64,000 bases of DNA from NCBI GenBank assembly GCA_016869215.1, contig VGEP01000016.1, forward strand, positions 34,861 to 98,860. Direction: 5' to 3'. Every line of letters starts with the position of its first letter. Position 1 is the first letter of the stretch. Below the pieces are notes generated by a model. It was not told the DNA's origin, did not search any database, and saw only the letters and a list, made by a program, of their open reading frames with translations. The stretch comes from Alphaproteobacteria bacterium. Its GTDB lineage: Bacteria; Pseudomonadota; Alphaproteobacteria; Rhizobiales; Xanthobacteraceae. Of the stretch, positions 8,945 through 18,251 are shown piece by piece. Both the position numbers and the translations under genes were made by a program.

Positions 8945-9008
8945 ATAGTCCTGCCCTGCCCGTCCCAGCAATGCCGCCGATGCCTGTCAGGCCAAATCTG
9001 TCAGCCCA

Positions 9009-9224
9009 ATGTCCATCCGTATCCGAAAGCTGATCGGCGCCGTTGCACTGCTCTTGCTGGTGACGGTCTGGGCGCTGGTCGCGATGGCCGTCGCGCAATT
9101 CCCGCCGATCTTCCAGAGCAAGCTGATATCCGGGATCTACTACGTCGTGGCGGGCATAGGCTGGGTGCTGCCGGCCATGCCGCTGATCAAGTGGATGTCG
9201 AGTGGTCCGGTCAGGCCACGTTGA
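9009..9224 (+). CDS. Small DUF2842 membrane protein
   Basis: Encodes 71 residues with two membrane segments, around residues 9-29 and 41-60, after a basic N-terminus (MSIRIRKLIG). The segment YYVVAGIGWVLPAMPLIKWM is characteristic of the alphaproteobacterial DUF2842 family. Function unknown. Its last 14 bp overlap the 3' end of the convergent polysaccharide deacetylase gene. It is divergent from ctaA across a short gap. Confidence 0.8.
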   Translation: MSIRIRKLIGAVALLLLVTVWALVAMAVAQFPPIFQSKLISGIYYVVAGIGWVLPAMPLIKWMSSGPVRPR

Positions 9225-10269
9225 GTTTGCGAAAGCCGTTCCAAAGTCCGGTGGCGGCGCCCGAGAGCAGCACCTTGGCGTGGCGCAGGTGCTGGAACTC
9301 GCCGTTGAGCGAAAGCCGCGGCAGCGCCAGCAGATGCCCGGCGTGCTCCGGGAAGATCATGCCGGGACGGGTCGTGACCGCGGTCTTGTAGCCGAGTTCG
9401 GCCGCGATCTGGAATTCGCGAGGGCCGGCGGCGGTCCGGTCGCCGACCGGATAGGCGAAGTGCTGCGGGCGCGTGCCGGTCGCCGCCTCGATCACGGCAC
9501 GGCTGTTCTCAAGCTCCGCGCGCACCGCATTGTCCGTGATTTTGGCCAGGATCGGGTGGTTGACGGTATGCGCGCCGATCGTGACCAGCGGATCGCGCGC
9601 CAACTCGGCCAGTTCCTGCCAGTCCATGCACAGATCGCGGCAAAACGAGACGACGTCGACGCGATGGCGCGACGCCATATCGCGCACCACCTGGCGCAGC
9701 GCGTCCTCCGTCTTGAGCGCGCGCAGGCAGCCGTAGATGTGGTCGAACACCGCGCGCTTCTCCTGAACCGTACGGGCCTCGAACCAATAGTCGCGGCCCT
9801 CGATGCGCGCGCCAACCAGGTCGTTGCGGGCGACGACGGCCTCGAGCGCGAGCCACCACAATTCCCCGACCCGGTCGGCGAAGCTCGTCGCCACGTAGAC
9901 CGTGAACGGCGCGTTATGCTTCTTCAGGATCGGATAGGCATGATGCAGCGTGTCGCGGTAACCGTCGTCGAAGGTGATGCAGACGAAGCGCCGGGAGAAA
10001 TCGCGCTCGGTGAGCCGGCGGTGGGCCTCGTCGAGCGAAACGATATCCACGCGCGACTTGCGCACCTTGCGGATCACGTCGTCGAAATACGACGGCGTCA
10101 CCTCCAGCAATCGGTTCGGCTGGAAGCGGTCGGACCGCCCCGGCCGCACGTGATGCAGCATCAGGATCGCGCCAACGCCGCCAAGCAGCGGACGCAGCAC
10201 TGCGTAGGCCCCGCTGAAATAGAGCGCCTCCAGCGCCGTGCGAAACAGCTTGTACCTGAGGCTCGACAC
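9211..10269 (-). CDS. Polysaccharide deacetylase family protein
   Basis: Encodes 352 residues of the NodB-homology fold. The metal and catalytic motif TFDDGYRD is at residues 99-106, with the histidine pair H234/H238 in GAHTVNHP. An early LMLHHV strand and a hydrophobic patch near residues 17-35 may tether it to the membrane. It lies 15 bp downstream of the Wzc-like gene on the same strand, so it probably trims N-acetyl groups from the exported polysaccharide or a lipid-linked precursor. It overlaps the 3' end of the DUF2842 gene by 14 bp. Confidence 0.87.
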   Translation of the reverse strand: MSSLRYKLFRTALEALYFSGAYAVLRPLLGGVGAILMLHHVRPGRSDRFQPNRLLEVTPSYFDDVIRKVRKSRVDIVSLDEAHRRLTERDFSRRFVCITFDDGYRDTLHHAYPILKKHNAPFTVYVATSFADRVGELWWLALEAVVARNDLVGARIEGRDYWFEARTVQEKRAVFDHIYGCLRALKTEDALRQVVRDMASRHRVDVVSFCRDLCMDWQELAELARDPLVTIGAHTVNHPILAKITDNAVRAELENSRAVIEAATGTRPQHFAYPVGDRTAAGPREFQIAAELGYKTAVTTRPGMIFPEHAGHLLALPRLSLNGEFQHLRHAKVLLSGAATGLWNGFRKLNVA

Positions 10270-10284
10270 CGGCTATCCCGCGGT

Positions 10285-12450
10285 TCAGGCCGCTGCGGAG
10301 CGCGCAGCACCTTGTTCGAGCGCCGGCGGAGGGCCGGTCAGCACCGTCACCTCGAATCCGGCCGACGATATCTGGCCGGCCATCGCCTTGAGTGATTTCG
10401 CGGGCGTGTCGCCGCCGACCAGCACGGCGCGCGGGGCTGCCGTCACCAGCGGATCGAGCGCCACGTCGGACTGCGCGCCCGCGTCGATCACGAGATAATC
10501 GTAGCTCTGCGCCAGTGCGCCAAGCGCCGCAGGAAGCATGTGCGAGGACCACAGGCCGTCGGGATCGTTGCCGACCGAACCGGCCGCCACGATCTGAAGC
10601 CGCGAAATCTGGTCGCGCGTGATGATGTCGCCGAACGACGCCGTGCCGCGGACCAGGTCGGCGATGCCGGGCGCCTTCGGATCGTTCGAAATGACGTCGA
10701 TGTTGGGCGATGCGAACGCAAGGTCGACCAGAATGACGCGGGCATGGCGCGCCAGCGCCCGGCCGAGCGCGATCGCGGTGAGCGTCGTGCCGACATTGCG
10801 CGCGGCCCCGATCGCGGCGATCCGCCGGCCGCGATCGCCCTCCTGCTGCAAGGCCGCGGCAAGCTCCTCGAGGTCTTGCGCCGGCGCTGAATCCATTGCG
10901 GCCGCCGCGGCAACGACGGTCGGCGGCGCGATGTTGGCGGCGGCCGGCAGCCGGTCCGTGGATCGGGTGCGCGCCTTCGTCGAACGCCGCGCCCTGCGCT
11001 CGGCATTCGATGCAGGCGCGTTGGCCGGCGGGGTCCGGTCGATCTGGAGTGGAGCCGGCCGGTAGGTCTCGCCGCTGAGCAGCGCGCCAGTGACCACAAA
11101 TGCCGACGACAGGCAGAACGTCGCCAGCGCCGTGATGACGACGATCGGCGCCTTCTTCGGGAAATACGGCACGTTCGACACCACCGCGCGCGAAATGATC
11201 CGCGCATCGGCCGGCGCGGCCGCGATGCTGTCGCGGGCGCTCGCTTCCCGGTATTTGGCGAGATAGGACTCGAACAGATCGCGCTGCGCCTTGGCCTCGC
11301 GTTCGAGCGCTCGCAGCTGCACGTCCCGGTCGCTGGTCGATGCGCTCTGATTTTTGAGCTGGTCGAGACTCGCAGTCAGCGACTCAAGCCGGGCGGCAGC
11401 GATTTTGGCGTCGTTTTCCAGCGAGCGCGCGAGCTTTTCGCCCTCGCTGCGAATCTGCTGGTCGAGGTCGACGATCTGGGCCCGCAATTCGCGGATGCGC
11501 GGATGCTGCGGCAAAAGCGTCGACGACTGCTCGGCAAGCTGCGCGCGCAGCGTCACGCGCTGCTCGGACAGCCGGCGGATCAGCTCGGAGTTGACGACCT
11601 CCGACGACTCGATCGCCTGACCGGTGCGCAGCGCGTCGCGCAGCAGGCGCGCCTTGGCTTCGGCGTCGGCCTTCTGGGCGCGGGCGGCCGACACCTGGCT
11701 GCTCAGTTCGGTGAGCTGCTGGTTTGCGAGGCTCGTGCTGCCGCTGCCCACGAACAGGTTGGACTTGGCGCGGAACTCCTCCGCCTTGGCTTCCGCTTCC
11801 GACACCTTGGTGCGCAGCTTTTCCAGCTCTCCGGACAGCCACTGCCCCGCGGCACGCGCCTGGTCCTGCTTGGCCACCTGTTGCAGCGTCAGGTAGTTCT
11901 CCGCGATTACGTTGGCGCCGCGCGCGGCAAGCTCCGGGTCGGCCGACTGGAACTCGATGGCGATCACCCGCGACTTGTCGATGGCGTAGGCCCGCAGCCG
12001 GTCGAAATAGGCCGAAAAGACCCGCTCCTCCAGCGTCATCGATTGCGGGTCGCGCCCGATGCCGATGTGGCGCAGCAGCGCCATCGGCGAGAAATCGGTC
12101 GAGGCCGCGTTGAACTCCGGCCTCTTCTCCAGGTCCAGTTCGCGGATCACGATCCGGGCGAGATCGCGCGACAGCACGAGCTGCACCTGGCTTGTGACGG
12201 TCTCCTGGTCCGCGGTCGCGCGGTCGATCAGCGCCTTTTCCGCCTCCGGACGCAGGAAGATGTTTTCGCGGCTTTCGACCAGCACCCGCGCTTCGGACTT
12301 GTAGCGCGGCGTGATCTGAGTGACGGCGATATAGGCCGCCAGGGCCAGGATCAGCGTCGGTCCGATGATCGACCGCTTCCGGCGCCACAGCGCGCGCGCG
12401 ATCCCGCTGAGATTGACTTCACCGTCGACGGCGGCTGGATCGCCCACCAT
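10285..12450 (-). CDS. Polysaccharide chain-length/export protein, Wzc/GumC-like with degenerate ATPase domain
   Basis: Encodes about 721 residues. An N-terminal Wzz domain has a membrane segment near residues 37-52, a long coiled-coil stretch occupies about 170-420, and a second membrane segment lies near 435-460. A cytoplasmic BY-kinase-like domain follows. Its P-loop region reads GAARNVGTTLT (about residue 545) with no GK[ST], and the next strand VILVDLAF lacks the second acidic residue of Walker A'. No C-terminal tyrosine cluster is seen. It is probably an export co-polymerase without kinase activity. ATG 12450 has GAGGCGGAG upstream; ATG 12468 is an alternative. It is divergent from the Wza-like gene. 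Confidence 0.85.
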   Translation of the reverse strand: MVGDPAAVDGEVNLSGIARALWRRKRSIIGPTLILALAAYIAVTQITPRYKSEARVLVESRENIFLRPEAEKALIDRATADQETVTSQVQLVLSRDLARIVIRELDLEKRPEFNAASTDFSPMALLRHIGIGRDPQSMTLEERVFSAYFDRLRAYAIDKSRVIAIEFQSADPELAARGANVIAENYLTLQQVAKQDQARAAGQWLSGELEKLRTKVSEAEAKAEEFRAKSNLFVGSGSTSLANQQLTELSSQVSAARAQKADAEAKARLLRDALRTGQAIESSEVVNSELIRRLSEQRVTLRAQLAEQSSTLLPQHPRIRELRAQIVDLDQQIRSEGEKLARSLENDAKIAAARLESLTASLDQLKNQSASTSDRDVQLRALEREAKAQRDLFESYLAKYREASARDSIAAAPADARIISRAVVSNVPYFPKKAPIVVITALATFCLSSAFVVTGALLSGETYRPAPLQIDRTPPANAPASNAERRARRSTKARTRSTDRLPAAANIAPPTVVAAAAAMDSAPAQDLEELAAALQQEGDRGRRIAAIGAARNVGTTLTAIALGRALARHARVILVDLAFASPNIDVISNDPKAPGIADLVRGTASFGDIITRDQISRLQIVAAGSVGNDPDGLWSSHMLPAALGALAQSYDYLVIDAGAQSDVALDPLVTAAPRAVLVGGDTPAKSLKAMAGQISSAGFEVTVLTGPPPALEQGAARSAAA

Positions 12451-12649
12451 CTGAACTCCGCCTCGCATGGCGACTCCATACCGACCGAATGCGGCGACTC
12501 TGCACCGGTTTCGATTACGAACGATTATGGTTGCCGCCCCGTTAAGCCCCGCCTCGTGGCGCCCTCCCGGAAATCTTCTCGGAGACGAATTGTTAACCAT
12601 GATGAGGCGTTAATCCGGCTTAACCTTTGCCTTGCGGGCCCGGATTCGC

Positions 12650-13327
12650 ATGCGGCTGCGCCGCCTTCTCGTGCTTTGCCTCGCCGCTCTCGCGCTCACG
12701 GCCTGCGCGCGGGAGGCGCCGCGCTACGCCATGGCCCCGCAGGCACAGCCGCGCTCCGACCTCGACATGATGATGTATGGCGCGCCCGCCGCAGCCTCCC
12801 GCACCGTGCGTCACGCCCAGCGCGCGGTGCCGGTGCAAAGCGGCCCCGCTCCCATCGTCGAAGACGCCGGCACCTATACGCTCGACGCGGGAGATAAGTT
12901 GCGCATCGTCGTGTTCGGCCAGGACGCGCTCAGCAACACCTATGCGGTGAGCGCGGCGGGCCAGGTCACGATGCCGCTGATCGGTGCGGTCAACGCCCGC
13001 GGCATGACCACGCAGCAGCTCTCGCAGTCCATCGCCGGGCGATTGAAACAAAGCTTCATCCGCGATCCGAGCGTGGCGGTCGAGGTCGAAACCTACCGGC
13101 CGTTCTTCGTGCTCGGCGAGGTGACGTATCCCGGCCAGTATCCTTACGTGCCCGGCATGACGGTGCAGAACGCCGTCGCCATCGCCGGCGGCTTCACCCC
13201 GCGGGCCAGCAAGAGTCGCGTCACGCTGACGCGCACCTACAACGGCGTGCCCGCGCGCTACGCCCTGCCGATGCATTATCCGGTGCGGCCCGGCGATACG
13301 CTCACCGTCGGGGAACGGTGGTTCTGA
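12650..13327 (+). CDS. Polysaccharide export outer-membrane lipoprotein (Wza-like)
   Basis: Encodes 225 residues. The N-terminus is a lipoprotein signal with the lipobox LTAC, cysteine near residue 19. A Poly_export domain starts at YTLDAGDKLRIVVFGQ and is followed by a SLBB-like segment with FVLGEVTYPGQYPYVPG and PGDTLTVGERWF. It should form or gate the outer-membrane channel for the polysaccharide whose co-polymerase is encoded divergently. It is shorter than E. coli Wza. ATG 12650 gives the clean signal peptide; a TTG at 12632 is possible but less attractive. The next gene begins 2 bp after its stop. Confidence 0.86.
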   Translation: MRLRRLLVLCLAALALTACAREAPRYAMAPQAQPRSDLDMMMYGAPAAASRTVRHAQRAVPVQSGPAPIVEDAGTYTLDAGDKLRIVVFGQDALSNTYAVSAAGQVTMPLIGAVNARGMTTQQLSQSIAGRLKQSFIRDPSVAVEVETYRPFFVLGEVTYPGQYPYVPGMTVQNAVAIAGGFTPRASKSRVTLTRTYNGVPARYALPMHYPVRPGDTLTVGERWF

Positions 13328-13329
13328 CC

Positions 13330-14466
13330 ATGGCCGGCAACACGCCGCTCAAGATCGTTCACGTCACGCGCACGCCGGTCGGCGGCATTTTCCGCCACAT
13401 CCTCGACCTGGCGGCGGGACAGGCGGAGCGCGGACACGCGGTCGGCATCGTCTGCGACAGCACCACTGGCGGCGACCGGGCCGCTGCAGCCCTTGCCGCG
13501 CTTGCGCCGCGCATGACGCCCGGCGTCGCGCGCTTCCCGATTCAGCGCGAGATCGGCCCGGCCGACCTCGGCGGGTTCCTGCAGGTCGCAAGCCATCTCA
13601 AATCGCTCGGACCCGACGTGCTGCACGGCCACGGCGCAAAGGGCGGCGCCTTCGTTCGCACGATGCGCGCGCCGAAGTCCATCCGCGTCTACACACCGCA
13701 CGGCGGCTCCCTGCACTACGGCCTGCACACGCTGCGCGGCATCGTATATGCGATGATCGAGCGTTTTCTGTCGCGCCGCACGGAGCTCTTTCTGTTTGAG
13801 AGCGAATTCGCTCGCGGCGCCTATGAGCGCATGGCCGGCAAGCCCCGCGGAATCGTCCGTGTTGTGTTCAACGGCATCACCGCGGCGGAGATGAACCCGA
13901 TCGAGCCGAACGCAGATGCCGCCGATATCCTGAGCGTCGGCGAGTTCCGCCACATCAAGGGCACCGACGTGCTGATCGACGCCGTCGCCGAACTGCACCG
14001 CATCGGCCGCCGCGTCAGCCTTGCGGTCGCAGGCGATGGCGAGGAAGGCGACGCGTTGCGCGCGCAGGTCGCGCGCCTGGGCTTGACCGATCGTGTCCGC
14101 TTCCTCGGCCACACGCCGGCGCGGCGGGCGTTCGCCTTCGGCCGGCTGCTCGCGGTCCCGTCGCGCGCCGACTCCCTGCCCTATGTCGTCATCGAGGCCG
14201 GTGGCGCCGGTATCCCGATGGTGGCGAGCGGCGTCGGCGGCATTCCGGAGATTCTTGGGCCCGGCGCTGCGCTCGTCCCGCCGCAAGACCCGGCACGGCT
14301 GGCACAGGCGATCGCCGCGGCACTCGACGACCCGGCCGGTGCAAAGGCAGGTGCGGAGCGGCTGCGCGAGCGCATCCGCAGCCATTTCTCGCAGGGCGCG
14401 ATGGTCGAAGGCGTCCTGGCCGCCTATGGCGAAGCGATTAAGTCCAAGTTTCGGCATTCGCAATAA
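13330..14466 (+). CDS. Glycosyltransferase family 4
   Basis: Encodes 378 residues with the two-domain GT-B fold. The N-terminal acceptor domain includes TPVGGIFRHILDLAAGQAER. The C-terminal nucleotide-sugar domain starts near DILSVGEFRHIKGTDVLIDA and contains the EXXXXXXXE-type segment VIEAGGAGIPMVASGVGG. It probably adds a sugar to the lipid-linked polysaccharide repeat on the cytoplasmic face. The start lies 2 bp after the Wza-like stop, so the genes are in one operon. The sugar and linkage are unknown. Confidence 0.87.
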   Translation: MAGNTPLKIVHVTRTPVGGIFRHILDLAAGQAERGHAVGIVCDSTTGGDRAAAALAALAPRMTPGVARFPIQREIGPADLGGFLQVASHLKSLGPDVLHGHGAKGGAFVRTMRAPKSIRVYTPHGGSLHYGLHTLRGIVYAMIERFLSRRTELFLFESEFARGAYERMAGKPRGIVRVVFNGITAAEMNPIEPNADAADILSVGEFRHIKGTDVLIDAVAELHRIGRRVSLAVAGDGEEGDALRAQVARLGLTDRVRFLGHTPARRAFAFGRLLAVPSRADSLPYVVIEAGGAGIPMVASGVGGIPEILGPGAALVPPQDPARLAQAIAAALDDPAGAKAGAERLRERIRSHFSQGAMVEGVLAAYGEAIKSKFRHSQ

Positions 14467-14558
14467 CGGTTTTTTGAACTTTCTTAACTAGTTTCCGCAG
14501 CGATTGAGAGATGGTCGCCGGCATCCAAATTTGCGGCGGCGGAACGGGTTTTCGGGCC

Positions 14559-16100
14559 ATGGCCGCATTCGACTCGCGCAGCATGATTGAGGCGGCCGCC
14601 GCGGGCGCGACCTCGGCATCGGGGTCGCGGCGGCCCGAGCCGCACCGGCTCGCAGAAGCCGCGGCCGACGTTGCGGCCGAGCCCGCGGCGCCTGCGATGT
14701 CGCCGATCGTCTTGGCCGGCGCGGTGCGCATGATCGAGATGGCGCTGGTCGCAATCATCGGCACCGCGATCTACGCCGCCTATGTCGTGCCGCTCGACGG
14801 AATCGAATGGCGTTACTTCGCGGCCATCGCGGGCATTGCGCTGCTCTCGATGCTGGCCTTCCAGATCGCCGACATTTACCAGGTGCAGGCTTTCCGGGGA
14901 CACGAGAAGCAATACTTCCGGCTCGCGTCGGCATGGTCGGTGGTGTTCCTGATCGCGATCGGCGTGTCGTTCTTCGCCAAGACCGGCGATCAATTCTCCC
15001 GCATCTGGCTCGGCAGCTTCTACGTGATCGGCCTGCTCGCGCTCCTGGCTTTCCGCCGCGCGCTGTTCCTGATGGTGCGCCGCTGGACCCGCGAGGGACG
15101 GCTCGCGCGCCGCACGGCAATCGTCGGCGGCGGCGGTGCGGGTGAATCGCTGGTCGGCGCGCTCAAGGGCCAGCGCGACAGCGACATCCGGGTGCTCGGC
15201 CTGTTCGACGACCGCGGCGACGACCGTTCGCCAAACGCAGCCGGCGGCGTCCGCAAGCTCGGCACGGTCGACGATCTTGTGGAATTCGCCCGCCGCACGC
15301 GCGTCGATCTCGTGATCTTCTCGCTGCCGATCATGGCCGAGGGACGCATCCTGCAGATGCTGAAGAAGCTCTGGGTGCTGCCGGTCGACATCCGGCTTTC
15401 GGCGCACAGCAACAAGCTGCGATTCCGTCCCCGCTCCTATTCGTACCTCGGCAGCGTCCCGGTGCTCGACGTGTTCGACCGTCCCATCACCGACTGGGAC
15501 GTGGTGATGAAATGGCTGTTCGACAGGATCGTCGGCGGTATCGCGCTGCTGCTGCTGGCGCCGCTGATGGCGGCGGTCGCGGTCCTGATAAAGCTCGACA
15601 GCAAGGGGCCGGTGTTCTTCAAGCAGAAGCGGCACGGCTTCAACAACGAACTGATCGAAGTCTACAAGTTCCGTTCGATGTACGCCGACAAGACCGACCA
15701 CACGGCGCAGAAGAGCGTGACCAGGGACGACCCGCGCGTCACGCGCGTAGGCCGGTTCATTCGCAAGACGTCGATCGACGAGTTGCCGCAGCTCATCAAC
15801 GTCGTGTTCAAGGGCAATCTGTCGCTGGTCGGCCCACGCCCGCACGCGGCCAACCAGAAATTCGAGAACCGCCAGTTCGACGAGGCGGTCGACGGCTATT
15901 TCGCGCGCCATCGCGTCAAGCCCGGCATCACCGGCTGGGCGCAGATCAACGGCTGGCGCGGCGAGATCGACAGCCCCGAAAAGATTCAGAAGCGCGTCGA
16001 ATACGATCTCTACTACATCGAGAACTGGTCGCTGCTGCTCGACCTCTCCATTCTGGCGCGGACGCCGCTGGCGCTGCTCAAGGCCGAGAACGCCTATTGA
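14559..16100 (+). CDS. Undecaprenyl-phosphate sugar phosphotransferase (WcaJ/ExoY type)
   Basis: Encodes 513 residues from ATG 14559 (529 if the in-frame ATG at 14511 is used; neither has a convincing ribosome site). Four N-terminal membrane segments precede a CoA-binding-like domain with VGGGGAGESL. The C-terminal bacterial sugar-transferase domain carries a fifth membrane segment, KFRSMYADK, SIDELPQLINV, GNLSLVGPRPHA and KPGITGWAQI. It transfers a hexose-1-phosphate to undecaprenyl phosphate to start repeat-unit synthesis. Glucose is the commonest substrate of this family, but that is not proven here. The stop overlaps the TTG of the ligase-like gene. Confidence 0.9.
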   Translation: MAAFDSRSMIEAAAAGATSASGSRRPEPHRLAEAAADVAAEPAAPAMSPIVLAGAVRMIEMALVAIIGTAIYAAYVVPLDGIEWRYFAAIAGIALLSMLAFQIADIYQVQAFRGHEKQYFRLASAWSVVFLIAIGVSFFAKTGDQFSRIWLGSFYVIGLLALLAFRRALFLMVRRWTREGRLARRTAIVGGGGAGESLVGALKGQRDSDIRVLGLFDDRGDDRSPNAAGGVRKLGTVDDLVEFARRTRVDLVIFSLPIMAEGRILQMLKKLWVLPVDIRLSAHSNKLRFRPRSYSYLGSVPVLDVFDRPITDWDVVMKWLFDRIVGGIALLLLAPLMAAVAVLIKLDSKGPVFFKQKRHGFNNELIEVYKFRSMYADKTDHTAQKSVTRDDPRVTRVGRFIRKTSIDELPQLINVVFKGNLSLVGPRPHAANQKFENRQFDEAVDGYFARHRVKPGITGWAQINGWRGEIDSPEKIQKRVEYDLYYIENWSLLLDLSILARTPLALLKAENAY

Positions 16101-17389
16101 TCGCCGCCCCGCATTCCGCGCAGCTCGGCGCGCATTGGGCCGAACCGGCGCCGCAGGCGCGGCCGTTGACCGTCTCCGCTGAGCGCGTCCGGCTGCTGCT
16201 GCTGTGGCTGACCGGCGCGACCTGCTCCATCGTCTTCATCGAGCCGAGCCCCTACGAGATCGCCTCGTTCATGGCGATTTCGGTCTTCGCCATGGGCGCG
16301 CTTGCACTTCGCCCGTCCCTGCTGCCGCTGGCCGTCCTGCTGATCCTGACCAACATCGGATACAGCGCCTCGGCCGCTTCGCTGCTCGGCGAGCAGGGCG
16401 TCCTGACCTGGGTGCTGACGTCCTGGTATCTCGCCGCGACCGCGCTGTTCTTCGCCGCCATGCTCGGCGCCAACACCGAGGCAAGGCTTGCCGCGCTGAC
16501 GCGCGGCTGCCTCGTCGCGGGCATCATCGCCGCGCTGGCCGCGATCGTCGGCTATTCCAGGGTGTTTTCCGGCGCGAACGAACTGCTGCTGCTCTACGAC
16601 CGCGCCCGCGGCACGTTCAAGGATCCGAACGTGCTGGGCGCATTCATGGTGCTCCCGGCCTTGCTCGCGCTTCATCGCATCGTCGCCGGCAACCTGCGGC
16701 AGGCCGTCGGCGGCATGATGCTGATGGCGCTGTTCGCGGCTGCGATCCTGTTGTCGTTTTCGCGCGCCGCCTGGGGCCAGGTGGTGTTTGCCTCGCTGAT
16801 CGTTCTGCTCCTGACCTTTGTCACCGCACGTTCGCCGACGCTGCGCCTTCGGATCGTGTTGCTGGGCGCGCTCGGCGCCATGGCGGTTGCGGCGTTTCTC
16901 GCGGCGCTGCTTTCGATCGACGCCGTCGCGCAGCTGTTCAAGGAGCGCGCCAGCCTTCAGCAAAGCTACGACCTTGGCGAACAGGGCCGGTTCGCGCGTT
17001 ACGCGCTCGGCGCAGTGATGGCGCTCGACTTTCCGCTCGGTATCGGGCCGCTGCAGTTCAGCAAGTTCTTCCCCGAAGACCCGCACAACTCCTAACTCAA
17101 CGCCTTCATGGCCGGAGGCTGGCTGTCGGGCGCGTGCTATCTCACGCTGGCGCTGTTGTCGCTCGCGTTCGGGCTTCGCGCGGCGCTGACACCCTCGCCC
17201 TGGCAGACCGGCACGATCGTGATCTACGCCGGCTACGTCGGCGTTGCCGCCGAAAGCGTCATCATCGATACCGACCACTGGCGTCACACATTCCTGCTGC
17301 TCGGCCTGCTGTGGGGCTTGATCGGGGCCACCCGGGCTCATGCCCTGCGGCTGCGAAACGAGGCTTATTCCAGTGAAATCCGGCGGTAG
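16097..17389 (+). pseudogene. O-antigen ligase/polymerase-like gene with in-frame stop
   Basis: Reading from TTG 16097, which overlaps the previous stop, the frame encodes a multi-spanning membrane protein of the Wzy/WaaL O-antigen ligase family (LLYDRARGTFKDPNVLGAFM, FSRAAWGQ). At codon 333 (17093-17095) a TAA interrupts it inside the family motif: PEDPHNS, stop, LNAFMAGG. In relatives this position is normally tyrosine, so TAC or TAT became TAA. The same frame continues without further damage to 17389 (VIIDTDHWRH, a membrane tail). It is probably a recent nonsense mutation, a sequencing error, or a two-part gene restarting at ATG 17108. Confidence 0.8.
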
Positions 17390-17441
17390 GGGCCGGGCCT
17401 TGCACGCCCGCGGGGGGCGGCGTACAGACGGGGCCGAAAGT

Positions 17442-17519
17442 CGGAGCGTAGCGCAGCCCGGTTAGCGCACCAGTCTGGGGGACTGGGGGTCGGGAGTTCG
17501 AATCTCCCCGCTCCGACCA
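17442..17519 (+). tRNA. tRNA-Pro (GGG anticodon)
   Basis: A full cloverleaf can be drawn. The acceptor stem pairs 17442-17448 with 17509-17515. The anticodon stem pairs CCAGT with ACTGG around the loop CTGGGGG, placing anticodon GGG at 17477-17479. The T arm is GGGAG-TTCGAAT-CTCCC. The 3' CCA is encoded at 17517-17519. The C1-G72 pair fits a bacterial tRNA-Pro. It reads codons CCC and CCU. The terminal ACCA is the beginning of a 19-bp tandem repeat. Confidence 0.95.
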
Positions 17520-17572
17520 TTCCCCTCGCGACGCACCATTCCCCTCGCGACGCACCATTCCCCTCGCGACGC
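17516..17572 (+). repeat. 19-bp tandem repeat, three perfect copies, beginning in the tRNA-Pro 3' end
   Basis: The unit ACCATTCCCCTCGCGACGC occurs at 17516-17534, 17535-17553 and 17554-17572 without a mismatch. The first copy begins with the discriminator base and CCA of the tRNA. The repeat therefore copies the ACCA end and the trailer. Slippage in the trailer, or integration events targeting the tRNA 3' end, could create this. Confidence 0.9.
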
Positions 17573-17607
17573 ACAAGTGCGGCTGCGCCGTGATCGCCAA
17601 CGGGCTC

Positions 17608-18024
17608 TCAGCGATTTGGATTGGGCGGGCTGAGCAGCGGGAGCAACGGGACGTTGTTGGTCGGCACTTGCAGCGAGAGACCGAAATAGGACGGGTCGTC
17701 CCGCTTCCTTGCCTCAAGGCCCGGAATTGTCCGCCCATCGGAAAATTGATTCTGCCGGAACTGCGACTTGGTTTCGAGGCCGAACGAGCCGGTTTCGAGC
17801 GGCACGCGCGTCGGGCTTTGAGCCGAAATCCGCGGCACCGGACGGGACTGGGCAGCGGGCTTGCCGGGCAGCGCCTGCTCAATCGTCCAGGTCGGGCTGT
17901 AATCGTTGTTCTGCCCGGGGCGGACCGAAGTGGAACCGGTCGACTGCGCACCGCCCGGCCCTGCCATAGCCGCCAGCAGCAATACGGCCCCGGCGGCGCT
18001 CAAAAGCGCGTTCGCGAACTTCAT
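17608..18024 (-). CDS. Small exported protein of unknown function
   Basis: Encodes 138 residues. A signal peptide (MKFANALLSAAGAVLLLAAM) is probably cleaved near GGAQS. The mature part is polar with no recognised domain, and ends with the hydrophobic stretch VPLLPLLSPPNPNR. ATG 18024 has GGGGAG about 8 nt upstream; an in-frame extension to 18183 would place the signal peptide internally. Codon usage resembles the neighbours. The gene is convergent with the tRNA and divergent from hpnA. Function unknown; a periplasmic location is inferred. Confidence 0.68.
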   Translation of the reverse strand: MKFANALLSAAGAVLLLAAMAGPGGAQSTGSTSVRPGQNNDYSPTWTIEQALPGKPAAQSRPVPRISAQSPTRVPLETGSFGLETKSQFRQNQFSDGRTIPGLEARKRDDPSYFGLSLQVPTNNVPLLPLLSPPNPNR

Positions 18025-18251
18025 ACCCAACTCCCCGGCACCCGATCTGCCGTCCGTCGCTGCGCCAAGCCCGAACAAAAACGCATGAGAACACCGGGAC
18101 AGACTCTGCGCCACACCGGCATTTGACTGCCGTCGGGCTTGAATTTCAAGCGCGCTTGCGGCTTTTCCCGATGCGCTTGCCACCCCCTCTGGATAAGATT
18201 GTTTGTATTAACGATCCCCTGATGTGTGACGGTCTTCGGGTCGCAGCCTCC

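Noticed and set aside
17516..17572. CRISPR or integron-like array
   Set aside because: Three contiguous 19-bp copies with no spacers form a simple tandem repeat.
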